In this document: in pieces, positions 1 through 5,486 of the stretch
Layout of the letters: each line of letters starts with the position of its first letter
Position numbering within the stretch: the stretch's first letter is position 1
Assembly: GCA_021847125.1 (NCBI GenBank)
Contig: JAJZUK010000103.1
Coordinates: 1-5,560, forward strand
DNA length: 5,560 nucleotides
Direction of reading: 5' to 3'
From: Pseudomonadota bacterium
Lineage (GTDB): Bacteria; Pseudomonadota; Gammaproteobacteria; Burkholderiales; SG8-39
Position numbers and translations under genes: made by a program
The notes under the pieces: model-generated
The model's database searches: none
What the model was told of the DNA's origin: nothing
The model's input: only the letters and a program-made list of their open reading frames with translations

Positions 1-959
1 AAGTCGTAGCGCGGCGCCGCCAGCGCCTGCCACTCCTGGGCCACGAGGTTGAGGTCGTACAGTTTCGCCTCGGCGAGCCAGGCGCTGTAGCGTTCGAACA
101 GGTCGTAGAGTTTGTCGCGCTGGCTTTCCGGAAAAATCGATTGGCGCACGCCGAGCGCCCGATAGTCGTCTCGCGACAGGATACCGCCGGCGCCGGCGGC
201 AACCACGCCGCGGATTTCCTCGAACGCCCGGTGCGCGTCGAACTCCTTGAACGCCTGCCGCATCCGCGCAAACCAGAGCGCAAAGTCGCGCCAACTTGCT
301 TCCCGCCCGGCAGGTACTCGGATCGATTCGACGAACTCGCGATAGGAAAGAAATACCGCCTCCTGCCCGTCTCGTTCAAAGCCGTTGGCATAGTAAATGT
401 CCCGCGCGCTTTGGGCGAGATAGGCGGAGTGGGTGACGTAGAGCACCTCGCCTTGTTCGTGCTTGAGCTTTTCCAGGGTCAGCGCCGTTTTGCCGCTGCC
501 GGCGCTGCCCACCACGACCAGGGGTGGCGGAAGGCGGTAAATCGCCTCCTGCGTGTCGTCGAAGGAAATCGGCTTGTCGAGCAGGTGAATCGCGGTGCGC
601 TCCGGGTGCAGATAGCGCAGCGGCTGCGCCTCGTTGATGGCTTCGGCCGCATCGATATCCACAATCCTGGATTCATCAATGGCCGCGCCGCGCAGGAAGC
701 GCGACTTGTCGTAATCGTGATTGACGATCACTTCCAGCATCAGGGCGCAGACTTCGTCTCCGCGCCGAACCAGGGAAAACAGCAGGCGGTCGGCCTCATC
801 GAGCTTGGCGCGGTAGAATTTTCCGTTCCCGTGGCCGAGATTGGCCAGCTTCTTCACCTGCGCTGCGCGAAAGTCCTGGCGGGCGATGGCATCGGCGACC
901 TTGCGATAGCTGGCCTTGACGCGGGAAGTGTCGAGGCCGATGTATTCGAGGACCTTCAT
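1..959 (-). CDS. UvrD-like superfamily-1 helicase with RelE-like N-terminal region (partial, C-terminus off window)
   Basis: The first 319 residues are present and the reading frame stays open to the window edge. Residues 1-95 do not look like helicase: the stretch FYRAKLDEADRLLF (48-61) followed by VCALMLEVIVNHDYDKSRFL (70-89) resembles the core strands of RelE/ParE-type toxins. From about residue 130 the protein is helicase: a Q-motif-like Gln at 137 (DDTQEAI) and a Walker A P-loop GSAGSGKTA at 151-159, typical of UvrD/Rep/PcrA ATP-dependent 3'-5' translocases. The segment ending YDLNLVAQEW (301-310) resembles the stretch before Walker B in UvrD-like proteins; Walker B and later motifs lie outside the window. 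The start is fixed by an in-frame TAG at 966-968, only two codons upstream. The ribosome binding site is weak, and the preceding small gene ends 30 nt upstream, so cotranscription is likely. The helicase call is firm; the RelE-like reading is my inference from pattern. The role (DNA repair or phage defence) is undetermined. Confidence 0.85.
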   Translation of the reverse strand, partial: MKVLEYIGLDTSRVKASYRKVADAIARQDFRAAQVKKLANLGHGNGKFYRAKLDEADRLLFSLVRRGDEVCALMLEVIVNHDYDKSRFLRGAAIDESRIVDIDAAEAINEAQPLRYLHPERTAIHLLDKPISFDDTQEAIYRLPPPLVVVGSAGSGKTALTLEKLKHEQGEVLYVTHSAYLAQSARDIYYANGFERDGQEAVFLSYREFVESIRVPAGREASWRDFALWFARMRQAFKEFDAHRAFEEIRGVVAAGAGGILSRDDYRALGVRQSIFPESQRDKLYDLFERYSAWLAEAKLYDLNLVAQEWQALAAPRYD

Positions 960-989
960 CGGTCGCTACCGGCGCTCGGGGCAGGAAAG

Positions 990-1202
990 CTACGCTTCTT
1001 TGGTGAAGATCGCCTGGTCGCCACCAACGTTCTGCCCCAACGGCTGGTCATCAACATTCTCGAACAAGCGCCTGATTTCCGGATCCGCCAACTTCAGCAG
1101 CGCCGGATCAGACTGATACGCAAGCAGCATGAAAGCGCGATTCGCCTCGATCTCCTGCAGGAGCAGCAGGTTCTCTTCAGCGGTCAATTCAACCCTGGCC
1201 AT
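990..1202 (-). CDS. Small acidic protein of unknown function between nucleotidyltransferase and helicase
   Basis: I do not recognise this 70-residue product. It starts MARVELTAEENLLLL and is predicted by eye to be mostly helical. It is acidic (13 Asp/Glu against 6 Lys/Arg) and has no signal peptide, membrane segment or cysteine. The case for a real gene is the translation signal: a near-perfect Shine-Dalgarno (GGAGGAGGT, read on the minus strand) lies 5 nt before the ATG, inside the end of the nucleotidyltransferase gene. The two genes overlap by 14 nt in different frames, and the helicase starts 30 nt after this stop. A small acidic protein placed immediately before a helicase with a RelE-like N-terminus could be an antitoxin-like or adaptor partner. 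That is inference from position only. Confidence 0.65.
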   Translation of the reverse strand: MARVELTAEENLLLLQEIEANRAFMLLAYQSDPALLKLADPEIRRLFENVDDQPLGQNVGGDQAIFTKEA

Positions 1203-1701
1203 GTTGCACCTCCTCCAGTTGCCGCTTGATCTTGCGCAACTCTTCGATATCCAGCATGTCCTTGCTCCGACCGGTTCCGGTTTTCAAGCGTATCAGGTCG
1301 TCGATGCTCGCCACAGGAATCGACAGCGGCCCGATGCGCTTGGTGAGCGCATTGCGCTTGAGTTCGTCGAACGAAACCACCGGACGCAGCAGCACGTCGA
1401 TGACGGTCGCCAGCATGTCCGGGCCGCGCAAGGCGAAAACCAGCATGCCCTTGTCGCGCTGCCATTGGTCGACAAGCGCGGCGTCGCGCAGGGAATCCAG
1501 CGGAATCGGCAGCACCGGCTTGAGCTTGGCGCTCCTGGCGCAGTCAACGAACTTCGCAAGGTTCTCATCGTTCAAAGCCAAAACCACATCCACGTCCATG
1601 GTAAGGCGTTGATAGCCGTGCAAGGTCACCGCTAGGCCCCCGACCAAAACGTAGTCGATTTTGGCGCTGGACAGGGTAGCAAGAAGCTTGTACATGCTCA
1701 T
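1189..1701 (-). CDS. AbiEii-like / minimal nucleotidyltransferase (170 aa)
   Basis: The protein has the signature of the DNA polymerase beta-type nucleotidyltransferase fold: LVGGLAVTLHG at 19-29 (the GG motif, in place of the canonical GS) followed by RLTMDVDVVLAL at 32-43, where Asp36 and Asp38 would bind the catalytic metals. The C-terminal part has the conserved LIRLK..TGRSKDMLDIEEL pattern (137-155) seen in AbiEii/DUF6036-type nucleotidyltransferases, which include toxins that modify tRNA or proteins. Length suits a stand-alone single-domain member. The upstream ATG (1701) has no good ribosome binding site, and a second ATG two codons in (1695) is an equally possible start. It is first in a three-gene unit with the small acidic protein (14-nt overlap) and the helicase. 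The fold is clear; the substrate and any toxin role are not visible from sequence. Confidence 0.85.
   Translation of the reverse strand: MSMYKLLATLSSAKIDYVLVGGLAVTLHGYQRLTMDVDVVLALNDENLAKFVDCARSAKLKPVLPIPLDSLRDAALVDQWQRDKGMLVFALRGPDMLATVIDVLLRPVVSFDELKRNALTKRIGPLSIPVASIDDLIRLKTGTGRSKDMLDIEELRKIKRQLEEVQHGQG
1208..1216 (-). promoter_or_regulatory. Strong Shine-Dalgarno for the small acidic protein
   Basis: On the minus strand this reads GGAGGAGGT, nearly a full complement to the 16S rRNA 3' end, with 5 nt before the ATG at 1202. It lies within the last codons of the nucleotidyltransferase gene. It is the strongest such site on the minus-strand unit and is the main reason to accept the 70-residue gene. 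Confidence 0.8.
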
Positions 1702-1939
1702 GGTCGAAGTGTACCCAGTCTGGGCTTCCCTTGCTATCTCGAGTCGGCGCGACGCTAATAGCGCTCCCTGGCGCCACGGCTCTTTGCTAAACTAGCTGCC
1801 CGCAAATCTTGCTCGCTACACCGGATCGCTCGATAGGCGGAGGTCGGCATGCATCGCGCCCGAGTCCGAACATCGCTGCACCGGCACTTCAACACAGGTT
1901 TCCGTCCATACCCGATAACACGAAAGAGCAGGTCCCCCC
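1702..1939. other. Divergent intergenic region with short palindromes
   Basis: No convincing gene is seen between the nucleotidyltransferase (leftward) and the nitroreductase-like frame (rightward), so promoters for both should lie here. Three short perfect inverted repeats are visible: CCCAG-T-CTGGG at 1714-1724, CGCTA-A-TAGCG at 1753-1763 and TGGCGCCA at 1769-1776. The first is only about 12 nt upstream of the nucleotidyltransferase ATG. A possible extended -10 (TGCTAAACT, ending near 1792) points rightward but has no clear -35. No promoter can be assigned firmly on either strand. Confidence 0.5.
1714..1724. repeat. Inverted repeat CCCAG-T-CTGGG upstream of nucleotidyltransferase
   Basis: This is a perfect 5-bp-arm palindrome with a one-base centre, about 12 nt before the nucleotidyltransferase ATG. 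GAAG and CTTC tetramers flank it (1706-1709 and 1725-1728), with unequal spacing, and extend the partial symmetry. The position would suit an operator or a leader hairpin controlling the minus-strand unit. Such short palindromes also arise by chance in GC-rich DNA. Confidence 0.4.
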
Positions 1940-2110
1940 ATGTTGCCAACCGCGATGTCCGTTTCCGAAGCGTTACAAAAGCGCTTTTCCGTTCGCGCCT
2001 TCAAGGACACCCTTGTGCCGCAGGAAGTGCTGGAAGAGATTTTCACCCTCGCCCGGCACGCGCCTTCCAACTGCAACGTCCAGCCCTGCCGGGCCTACGT
2101 CGTATCCGGC
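1940..2110 (+). pseudogene. Nitroreductase remnant (N-terminal ~57 residues only)
   Basis: This is the part of the chimeric frame that is recognisably nitroreductase. It contains the N-terminal helix and the FMN-phosphate contact region but lacks the central dimer-forming helices and the C-terminal substrate and FMN contacts, so it cannot form a normal nitroreductase by itself. The family's usual Trp after the conserved QP is Cys50 here, a further sign of degeneration or divergence. Similarity stops abruptly at about base 2110. Confidence 0.6.
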
Positions 2111-2428
2111 GCGATCGGACACTCTCCCTCCCGCAAGCCCTGGATGCTTGCGCATGACGATATCGGCGTGCTGATGGCGTGGTGGTTCGTCATCGCCGCT
2201 TGCCTTGCCGCTTTCGACCTGGTGTCTTCGCGCGCTGGCTACGTTCCGCTCTATGCGAGCGTAGGCGAGCATGCTTGGCAGGCGACGCTGTGCGCCGGCG
2301 TCATCGGCGCGCTCTGCGCCGAGCACAACCGGCTGCTGTGGTGCTGCATCTCGGCGCTGGGCGGATTGATCGCGCTCGTCGTCATGGTCGCCGCAATCAC
2401 GCTCGTGTCCGGCCTGCTGGCCGCCTGA
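1940..2428 (+). CDS. Chimeric frame: nitroreductase N-terminus fused to a three-helix membrane segment
   Basis: The 162-residue product has two unrelated parts. Residues 6-57 match the start of FMN-dependent nitroreductases: KRFSVRAF at 14-21 (the Arg-x-Ser-x-Arg that contacts FMN phosphate) and ARHAPSNCNVQP at 38-49, then the strand AYVVSG. A full nitroreductase has roughly 200 residues; nothing after residue 57 resembles that family, and no continuation is seen in the other two frames. From about residue 75 the chain is strongly hydrophobic, with likely transmembrane helices near 75-95, 112-127 and 133-162. I do not recognise that membrane part. It may once have had its own start: in-frame ATGs lie at 2144 and 2171-2175, neither with a ribosome binding site. 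The chosen ATG at 1940 has a modest GAGCAGG site 7 nt upstream; ATG 1955 is the usual nitroreductase start. A deletion joining two genes is the simplest explanation. Whether the chimera is functional is unknown. Confidence 0.55.
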   Translation: MLPTAMSVSEALQKRFSVRAFKDTLVPQEVLEEIFTLARHAPSNCNVQPCRAYVVSGAIGHSPSRKPWMLAHDDIGVLMAWWFVIAACLAAFDLVSSRAGYVPLYASVGEHAWQATLCAGVIGALCAEHNRLLWCCISALGGLIALVVMVAAITLVSGLLAA

Positions 2429-2486
2429 CCGCCTCCGCCGAAACACGCGGCCGCATCGCGCTGCATGATGGCCAAGGCCCAGTAAA

Positions 2487-2498
2487 CAAAGGCCTTTG
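2487..2498. repeat. 12-bp palindrome CAAAGGCCTTTG at the TetR promoter
   Basis: This perfect 12-bp inverted repeat overlaps the first bases of the -35 box (2496-2501) of the tetR promoter. Its centre lies 19 bp from the centre of the second palindrome (2507-2516). It could be a second operator, or a chance feature. Confidence 0.45.
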
Positions 2499-2525
2499 AC
2501 ATTTATCGAACGTTCGTGCTATTAT
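2496..2525 (+). promoter_or_regulatory. Sigma70-like promoter of the tetR-GNAT operon
   Basis: A perfect -35 TTGACA (2496-2501) and a -10 TATTAT (2520-2525) are separated by 18 bp. This is the best consensus promoter in the window. Transcription would begin about 7 nt after the -10, at or next to the ATG at 2533. Confidence 0.75.
2507..2516. promoter_or_regulatory. Likely TetR operator, palindrome CGAACGTTCG
   Basis: This perfect 10-bp palindrome lies in the spacer between the -35 and -10 boxes. Dyads of this AACGTT type in this position are typical operators for TetR-family proteins, which commonly repress their own gene. Binding here would block RNA polymerase. That the neighbouring TetR protein is the ligand is inference. 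Confidence 0.6.
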
Positions 2526-2532
2526 TTGCGTC

Positions 2533-3183
2533 ATGCGCAAAGGACAGCAAACCCGGACCGCGATTCTGGAACAGGCTCTGGCCATAGCCAGCCAAGCCGG
2601 CCTGGCCGGCCTGACCATAGGCACGCTCGCCGAGCGCAGCGGCCTGTCCAAGAGCGGATTGTTCGCCCACTTCGGCTCCAAGGAAGGGCTGCAGCTTGCC
2701 GTCATACACGGCGTGCGCCAACTCTACTCCGACCTCGTGTTTCAGCCTGCTATACAGCAGCAGCCCGGCCTTGCACGGCTGCGCGCGATCGTCGAGAACT
2801 GGCTCAAATGGACCGCCAGCGCGAAACTCCCGGGCGGCTGCATCATGACCGCGGCCGCCTACGAATTCGACGACTGGCCCGGCCCGGTCCGGGAACTCGT
2901 TTCGCAAAGCCTGCGCGAATTGCGCAAGACTCTCGCCCGCAGCGTGCGTCTGGCCCTGCAGGCCGGCCAATTGCACGCGGATACCGATGCGGACCAGCTT
3001 GCATTCGAGATTTTCTCGCTCTATCTCGGCGCGCAGCTCGATGCCCGCCTGTTCGGCGACCCGCACGCCTACGCGCGTGCGCTCGTCGCATTCGAAAACC
3101 TGCTCGAGCGCCACGGCGGCGGCAGAGCGCCGGCTCGCGCCGGCGACCGTCCTGCACTGGCAGCGGCAAACGGCGCCCATTGA
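2533..3183 (+). CDS. TetR/AcrR-family transcriptional regulator (216 aa)
   Basis: The N-terminus is a standard TetR DNA-binding domain: helix 1 (TRTAILEQALAIASQAG, 7-23), then the helix-turn-helix LTIGTLAERSGLSKSGLFAHF (27-47), with the recognition helix around 39-45, followed by GSKEGL (48-53). The C-terminal ligand-binding domain contains GGCIMTAAAYEFDDWPGPVRE (101-121), a conserved block of a TetR subgroup; the effector cannot be told from sequence. The last ~20 residues are an Ala/Arg/Gly-rich tail beyond the usual domain. The start is certain: an in-frame TGA lies at 2497 and no other start codon fits between it and the ATG. There is no Shine-Dalgarno, and the promoter -10 ends only 7 nt upstream, pointing to a leaderless mRNA. 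It probably represses its own operon with the GNAT gene, which begins 2 nt after its stop. Control of the upstream nitroreductase-like frame is possible but not shown. Confidence 0.93.
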   Translation: MRKGQQTRTAILEQALAIASQAGLAGLTIGTLAERSGLSKSGLFAHFGSKEGLQLAVIHGVRQLYSDLVFQPAIQQQPGLARLRAIVENWLKWTASAKLPGGCIMTAAAYEFDDWPGPVRELVSQSLRELRKTLARSVRLALQAGQLHADTDADQLAFEIFSLYLGAQLDARLFGDPHAYARALVAFENLLERHGGGRAPARAGDRPALAAANGAH

Positions 3184-3185
3184 AC

Positions 3186-3791
3186 ATGAACGCGCAAGCC
3201 CATTCCGACTACCTGGCGCAGCTGACCAGCTCGTATTCGCCGATTTACGGCCAGGCGATCAGCATTCGCCCGATGCTGCCGGCCGATCTCGATATCGAGA
3301 CCGAGTTCGTGCAGAGCTGGTCCGCCGAGACGCGCTACAACCGCCTGTTCAGCGCCGGCTCCTACACTTCGCCCGAGCGCCTGAAGAAAATCACGCGCAT
3401 CGACTTCACGCGCGACATGGCCCTGATCGCGACCATGATGCTGGAGGACAAGGAAGTGCAGATCGGCGTGGCGCGCTACGTGCGGCGCCCCGACGGCAGA
3501 ACCTGCGAATTCGCCCTCACCGTGGCCGACGCCTGGCAGCATCGCGGCATCGGCCGCGCGCTGATGCTCAACCTGATCGACACCGCCGCCGCGGCCGGGA
3601 TAGAGACCATGGTCGGCGACATCCTCTCCACCAACAGGCCCATGCTCCATTTCATGCGCTCGCTCGGCTTCAGCATCGAGTTCTCGCAGGACGGCCCGGA
3701 AATCCGCCACGTCAGCAAACGCCTAGTGCCGATCGCTCCGGCTGCTACGCCTTCGAATTCGCAGCCCAGCGCGTCCGCCGCAGCGCAATAG
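3186..3791 (+). CDS. GNAT-family N-acetyltransferase, Pat-like (201 aa)
   Basis: This is a single GNAT domain that transfers acetyl from acetyl-CoA to an amino group. Beta strand 1 is AISIRPMLPADLD (24-36), the region ETRYNRLFS (48-56) resembles the acetyltransferase domain of protein lysine acetyltransferases of the Pat/YfiQ type, and motif A with the CoA pyrophosphate loop is WQHRGIGRALM (117-127; Q118-x-x-G121-x-G123). Motif B follows as NRPMLHFMRSLGFSI (150-164). Residues 182-201 form an Ala/Pro/Ser-rich, probably disordered tail. The ATG lies 2 nt after the tetR stop with no clear ribosome binding site, so translation is probably coupled. The frame is open far upstream to 2496, but that part is only an overlap of the tetR gene. 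A protein substrate such as acetyl-CoA synthetase is suggested by similarity to Pat; a small-molecule substrate is equally possible. Confidence 0.88.
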   Translation: MNAQAHSDYLAQLTSSYSPIYGQAISIRPMLPADLDIETEFVQSWSAETRYNRLFSAGSYTSPERLKKITRIDFTRDMALIATMMLEDKEVQIGVARYVRRPDGRTCEFALTVADAWQHRGIGRALMLNLIDTAAAAGIETMVGDILSTNRPMLHFMRSLGFSIEFSQDGPEIRHVSKRLVPIAPAATPSNSQPSASAAAQ

Positions 3792-3797
3792 CCGCGG

Positions 3798-3818
3798 CCC
3801 GGGGTAAGCACCCCCGGG
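3798..3818. terminator. GC-rich hairpin between convergent operons
   Basis: The arms CCCGGGG (3798-3804) and CCCCGGG (3812-3818) form a perfect 7-bp stem with a 7-nt loop. It sits in the 44-nt gap between the GNAT stop and the aconitase-X small-subunit stop, so it could end transcription from both sides. Neither strand has a following T-run, so it is not a classical intrinsic terminator. Confidence 0.5.
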
Positions 3819-3835
3819 GATTCAAAACGCCAGCT

Positions 3836-4252
3836 CTATTCCACCAGCGTGAGCGTGCCCGTTTGCGGATCGACTTCCACTTCGGCGCCATTGGGAACAG
3901 CCGCCGTAATGTCTTCGTCAAATCCGGCGAGCATAGTCACATCGCCCAATGCGGCGCCCTGCGCGAGAATGGGATTCACGGAGTTGAGCACCAGCGCCAG
4001 CGGCACGATGCCGCGCGATTGCATCTCGTGCAGCATCCATGCAGTGGCGACGCCGCCCTTGGCGGTATCCAGCACCAATATCTTGCCCACGTAGGACTGG
4101 CCGGCCAGCTTGTGTGCGGGACGGGAGAATATGCCGGCAATGCGGTCGAGGTCATAACGCGCCGAAAAACCGTCGTGCGCGACCAATGCGGATCCACGTA
4201 CCGCGCGCCCCATCCCCTGCCGCGCGCGAAACACCCTGGGCTTCGCGTTCAT
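3836..4252 (-). CDS. Aconitase X small subunit / swivel domain (DUF126 type, 138 aa)
   Basis: This is the swivel half of an aconitase-X dehydratase, which closes over the active site of the catalytic subunit. The order of elements fits the family: an early HDGFSARYDLD (26-36), AHKLAGQSYVGKILVLDTAKGG (46-67), MLHEMQSRGIVPLALVLN (73-90), and DVTMLAGFDEDI (104-115) with a C-terminal NGAEVEVDPQTG (121-132). The ATG overlaps the TGA of the catalytic gene (ATGA), preceded by GGGAG, so translation is coupled. An upstream in-frame extension to 4543 runs through the catalytic gene in another frame and is not real. Oddity: the family's serine-rich loop (GRGSSxGS in the members I recall) reads AKGGVATA here (64-71), with no serine. 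In characterised members a serine here is thought to act in catalysis, so the reaction may differ. Confidence 0.87.
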   Translation of the reverse strand: MNAKPRVFRARQGMGRAVRGSALVAHDGFSARYDLDRIAGIFSRPAHKLAGQSYVGKILVLDTAKGGVATAWMLHEMQSRGIVPLALVLNSVNPILAQGAALGDVTMLAGFDEDITAAVPNGAEVEVDPQTGTLTLVE

Positions 4253-5481
4253 GCCAATCTCCCGCTTACCGCGGCATCCACGCAGGCTTGCATCGAGCCC
4301 AGCATGGGTTGATAGCCGTAGCCGCCCAGTATGTTGACCAGCTTTGCGCTGTTGGTCGCCAAGCGCTTCCACCCCTTGGCCTCTGCGATCTCGCGCGCGT
4401 AGGACTGATAGAAGCACATGCCGGAAAACACGGTACCGCCGGCCGCCTCGATGCTTGCGGTATAGCCCATGCGGTCGGAGTCCGGCTTTACCTGGGGGCT
4501 GGTCACCGCCAGCAGCGGCACGGCGAACTGCCTGCCTGCGCATAGCCCGGCCAGCTCGCGTAGCTCGTACAGGCTCAGCTGCGGCGCCGAGAATACGACC
4601 ACGTCTACCCTATCGTCCTTGCGGTAGGACTGCTGCAGGGCGTCGATGTCGGCGCGCGTGACGCGATGGCTGGGCAAGCCGGGGGCCGCCACGTCGGCCA
4701 GACGGTAGGCTTCGGGCGTAATGCCCGCCAGGTGAAACAGCGCAATCGAGCCGAAGCTCGCCATCGCCGCGCCGAAATGCTTGAGCTGATCCGATCCGGG
4801 CGCAGCCTCGATGCCCTCGATCGCCGGCACGGCCCAGTAGTTGCCCGCGATGCGCCCGATCACCCCGCCCAAGGCGCCCCACTCATTGAGCGAGGCCGGC
4901 GTGAAGTCCACGCGTACGTGCAGCGTCGCACGCCGCTGTTCGGGCAGGTGAAAACCGTAGCGCGGCGTGCGTCCGGTAAGACCAGCCGACAGCGCCGATG
5001 GCCCTCCCTCGAAGTTGGAGTACGCACCGCAGACCGAATTGGAATAGATGACCACGCCGGTGTCGCCGAAGGCCACGTGCTCGTTGCGCGTAGGCGCCTG
5101 TATGGTCTGATAGTTGATGCAGGTGTCGGTCATCACCACGCCGAGCTTTACGAACGCGGCGATCGCGCGCCGTTCGAGATCGAGCATCGCGCAGGTCTGG
5201 CCCAGAAACTCCGCCTTGGCAAAGTCGGTGCCGCGCGGATCCGTGATCGTCGGAATGCGCACGCGCCTTTGCCCCTCCACGGCGGCGGCGAGCCCCTCCA
5301 GCCAGCGCACGCCGGCCTCGCCCAGGCTTTCGGTGTCGGCCATGATATGTGCCTGCGTCACCGGAACGAAATCCTTCGCACCGAAAAAATCGCCCACCTT
5401 GATCTGGTGCTGCAGCGCCAGCAGCGGCACCGGGCCGCGCTTGCCGGCCAGGATCTCTTGTTCTTCGTCGTTGAGTTTCAT
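4249..5481 (-). CDS. Aconitase X catalytic subunit (DUF521 type, 410 aa)
   Basis: This is the large subunit of the two-chain aconitase X, an iron-sulphur dehydratase. Bacterial members characterised so far dehydrate cis-3-hydroxy-L-proline, and archaeal ones act on mevalonate 5-phosphate. Landmarks are IPTITDPRGTDF (76-87), MTDTCINYQTIQAPTRNEHVAFGDTG (117-142) with YSNSVCGAYSNFEGGPSAL (146-164), TSPQ (327-330) and FSGMCFYQSY (352-361). Cys121, Cys151 and Cys356 are in the conserved blocks and are the likely cluster ligands (inference). The length is normal for the large subunit alone. I chose ATG 5481 because MKLNDEEQ is the usual family start and a GGTGGA motif lies upstream; an ATG at 5529 would add 16 residues overlapping the upstream gene. 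The gene starts 5 nt after the stop of a Bug/TctC-like gene and overlaps the swivel gene by 4 nt, so all three form one operon. The exact substrate is not determined. Confidence 0.9.
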   Translation of the reverse strand: MKLNDEEQEILAGKRGPVPLLALQHQIKVGDFFGAKDFVPVTQAHIMADTESLGEAGVRWLEGLAAAVEGQRRVRIPTITDPRGTDFAKAEFLGQTCAMLDLERRAIAAFVKLGVVMTDTCINYQTIQAPTRNEHVAFGDTGVVIYSNSVCGAYSNFEGGPSALSAGLTGRTPRYGFHLPEQRRATLHVRVDFTPASLNEWGALGGVIGRIAGNYWAVPAIEGIEAAPGSDQLKHFGAAMASFGSIALFHLAGITPEAYRLADVAAPGLPSHRVTRADIDALQQSYRKDDRVDVVVFSAPQLSLYELRELAGLCAGRQFAVPLLAVTSPQVKPDSDRMGYTASIEAAGGTVFSGMCFYQSYAREIAEAKGWKRLATNSAKLVNILGGYGYQPMLGSMQACVDAAVSGRLA

Positions 5482-5486
5482 CGTAG

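Noticed and set aside
141..1229. Long plus-strand open frame of 362 codons
   Set aside because: It is antisense to the helicase and the small acidic gene. Its product has no recognisable motif, and the minus-strand frame carries a clear Walker A.
1849..2157. 102-codon plus-strand frame with a GGAGG motif before its ATG
   Set aside because: The product is basic and Arg-rich with no motif, and overlaps the nitroreductase-like frame, which has clear family similarity.
2496..3185. N-terminal extension of the GNAT frame
   Set aside because: It runs through the tetR gene in another frame and is Arg-rich as expected of an off-frame GC-rich sequence. The GNAT homology begins after the ATG at 3186.
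2987..4312. 441-codon plus-strand frame
   Set aside because: It spans tetR, GNAT and the antisense of the aconitase-X small subunit without family motifs; it is open only because of high GC content.
4253..4543. Upstream extension of the aconitase-X small-subunit frame
   Set aside because: It overlaps the catalytic subunit out of frame. The ATGA overlap at 4249-4252 with a GGGAG site gives the true start.
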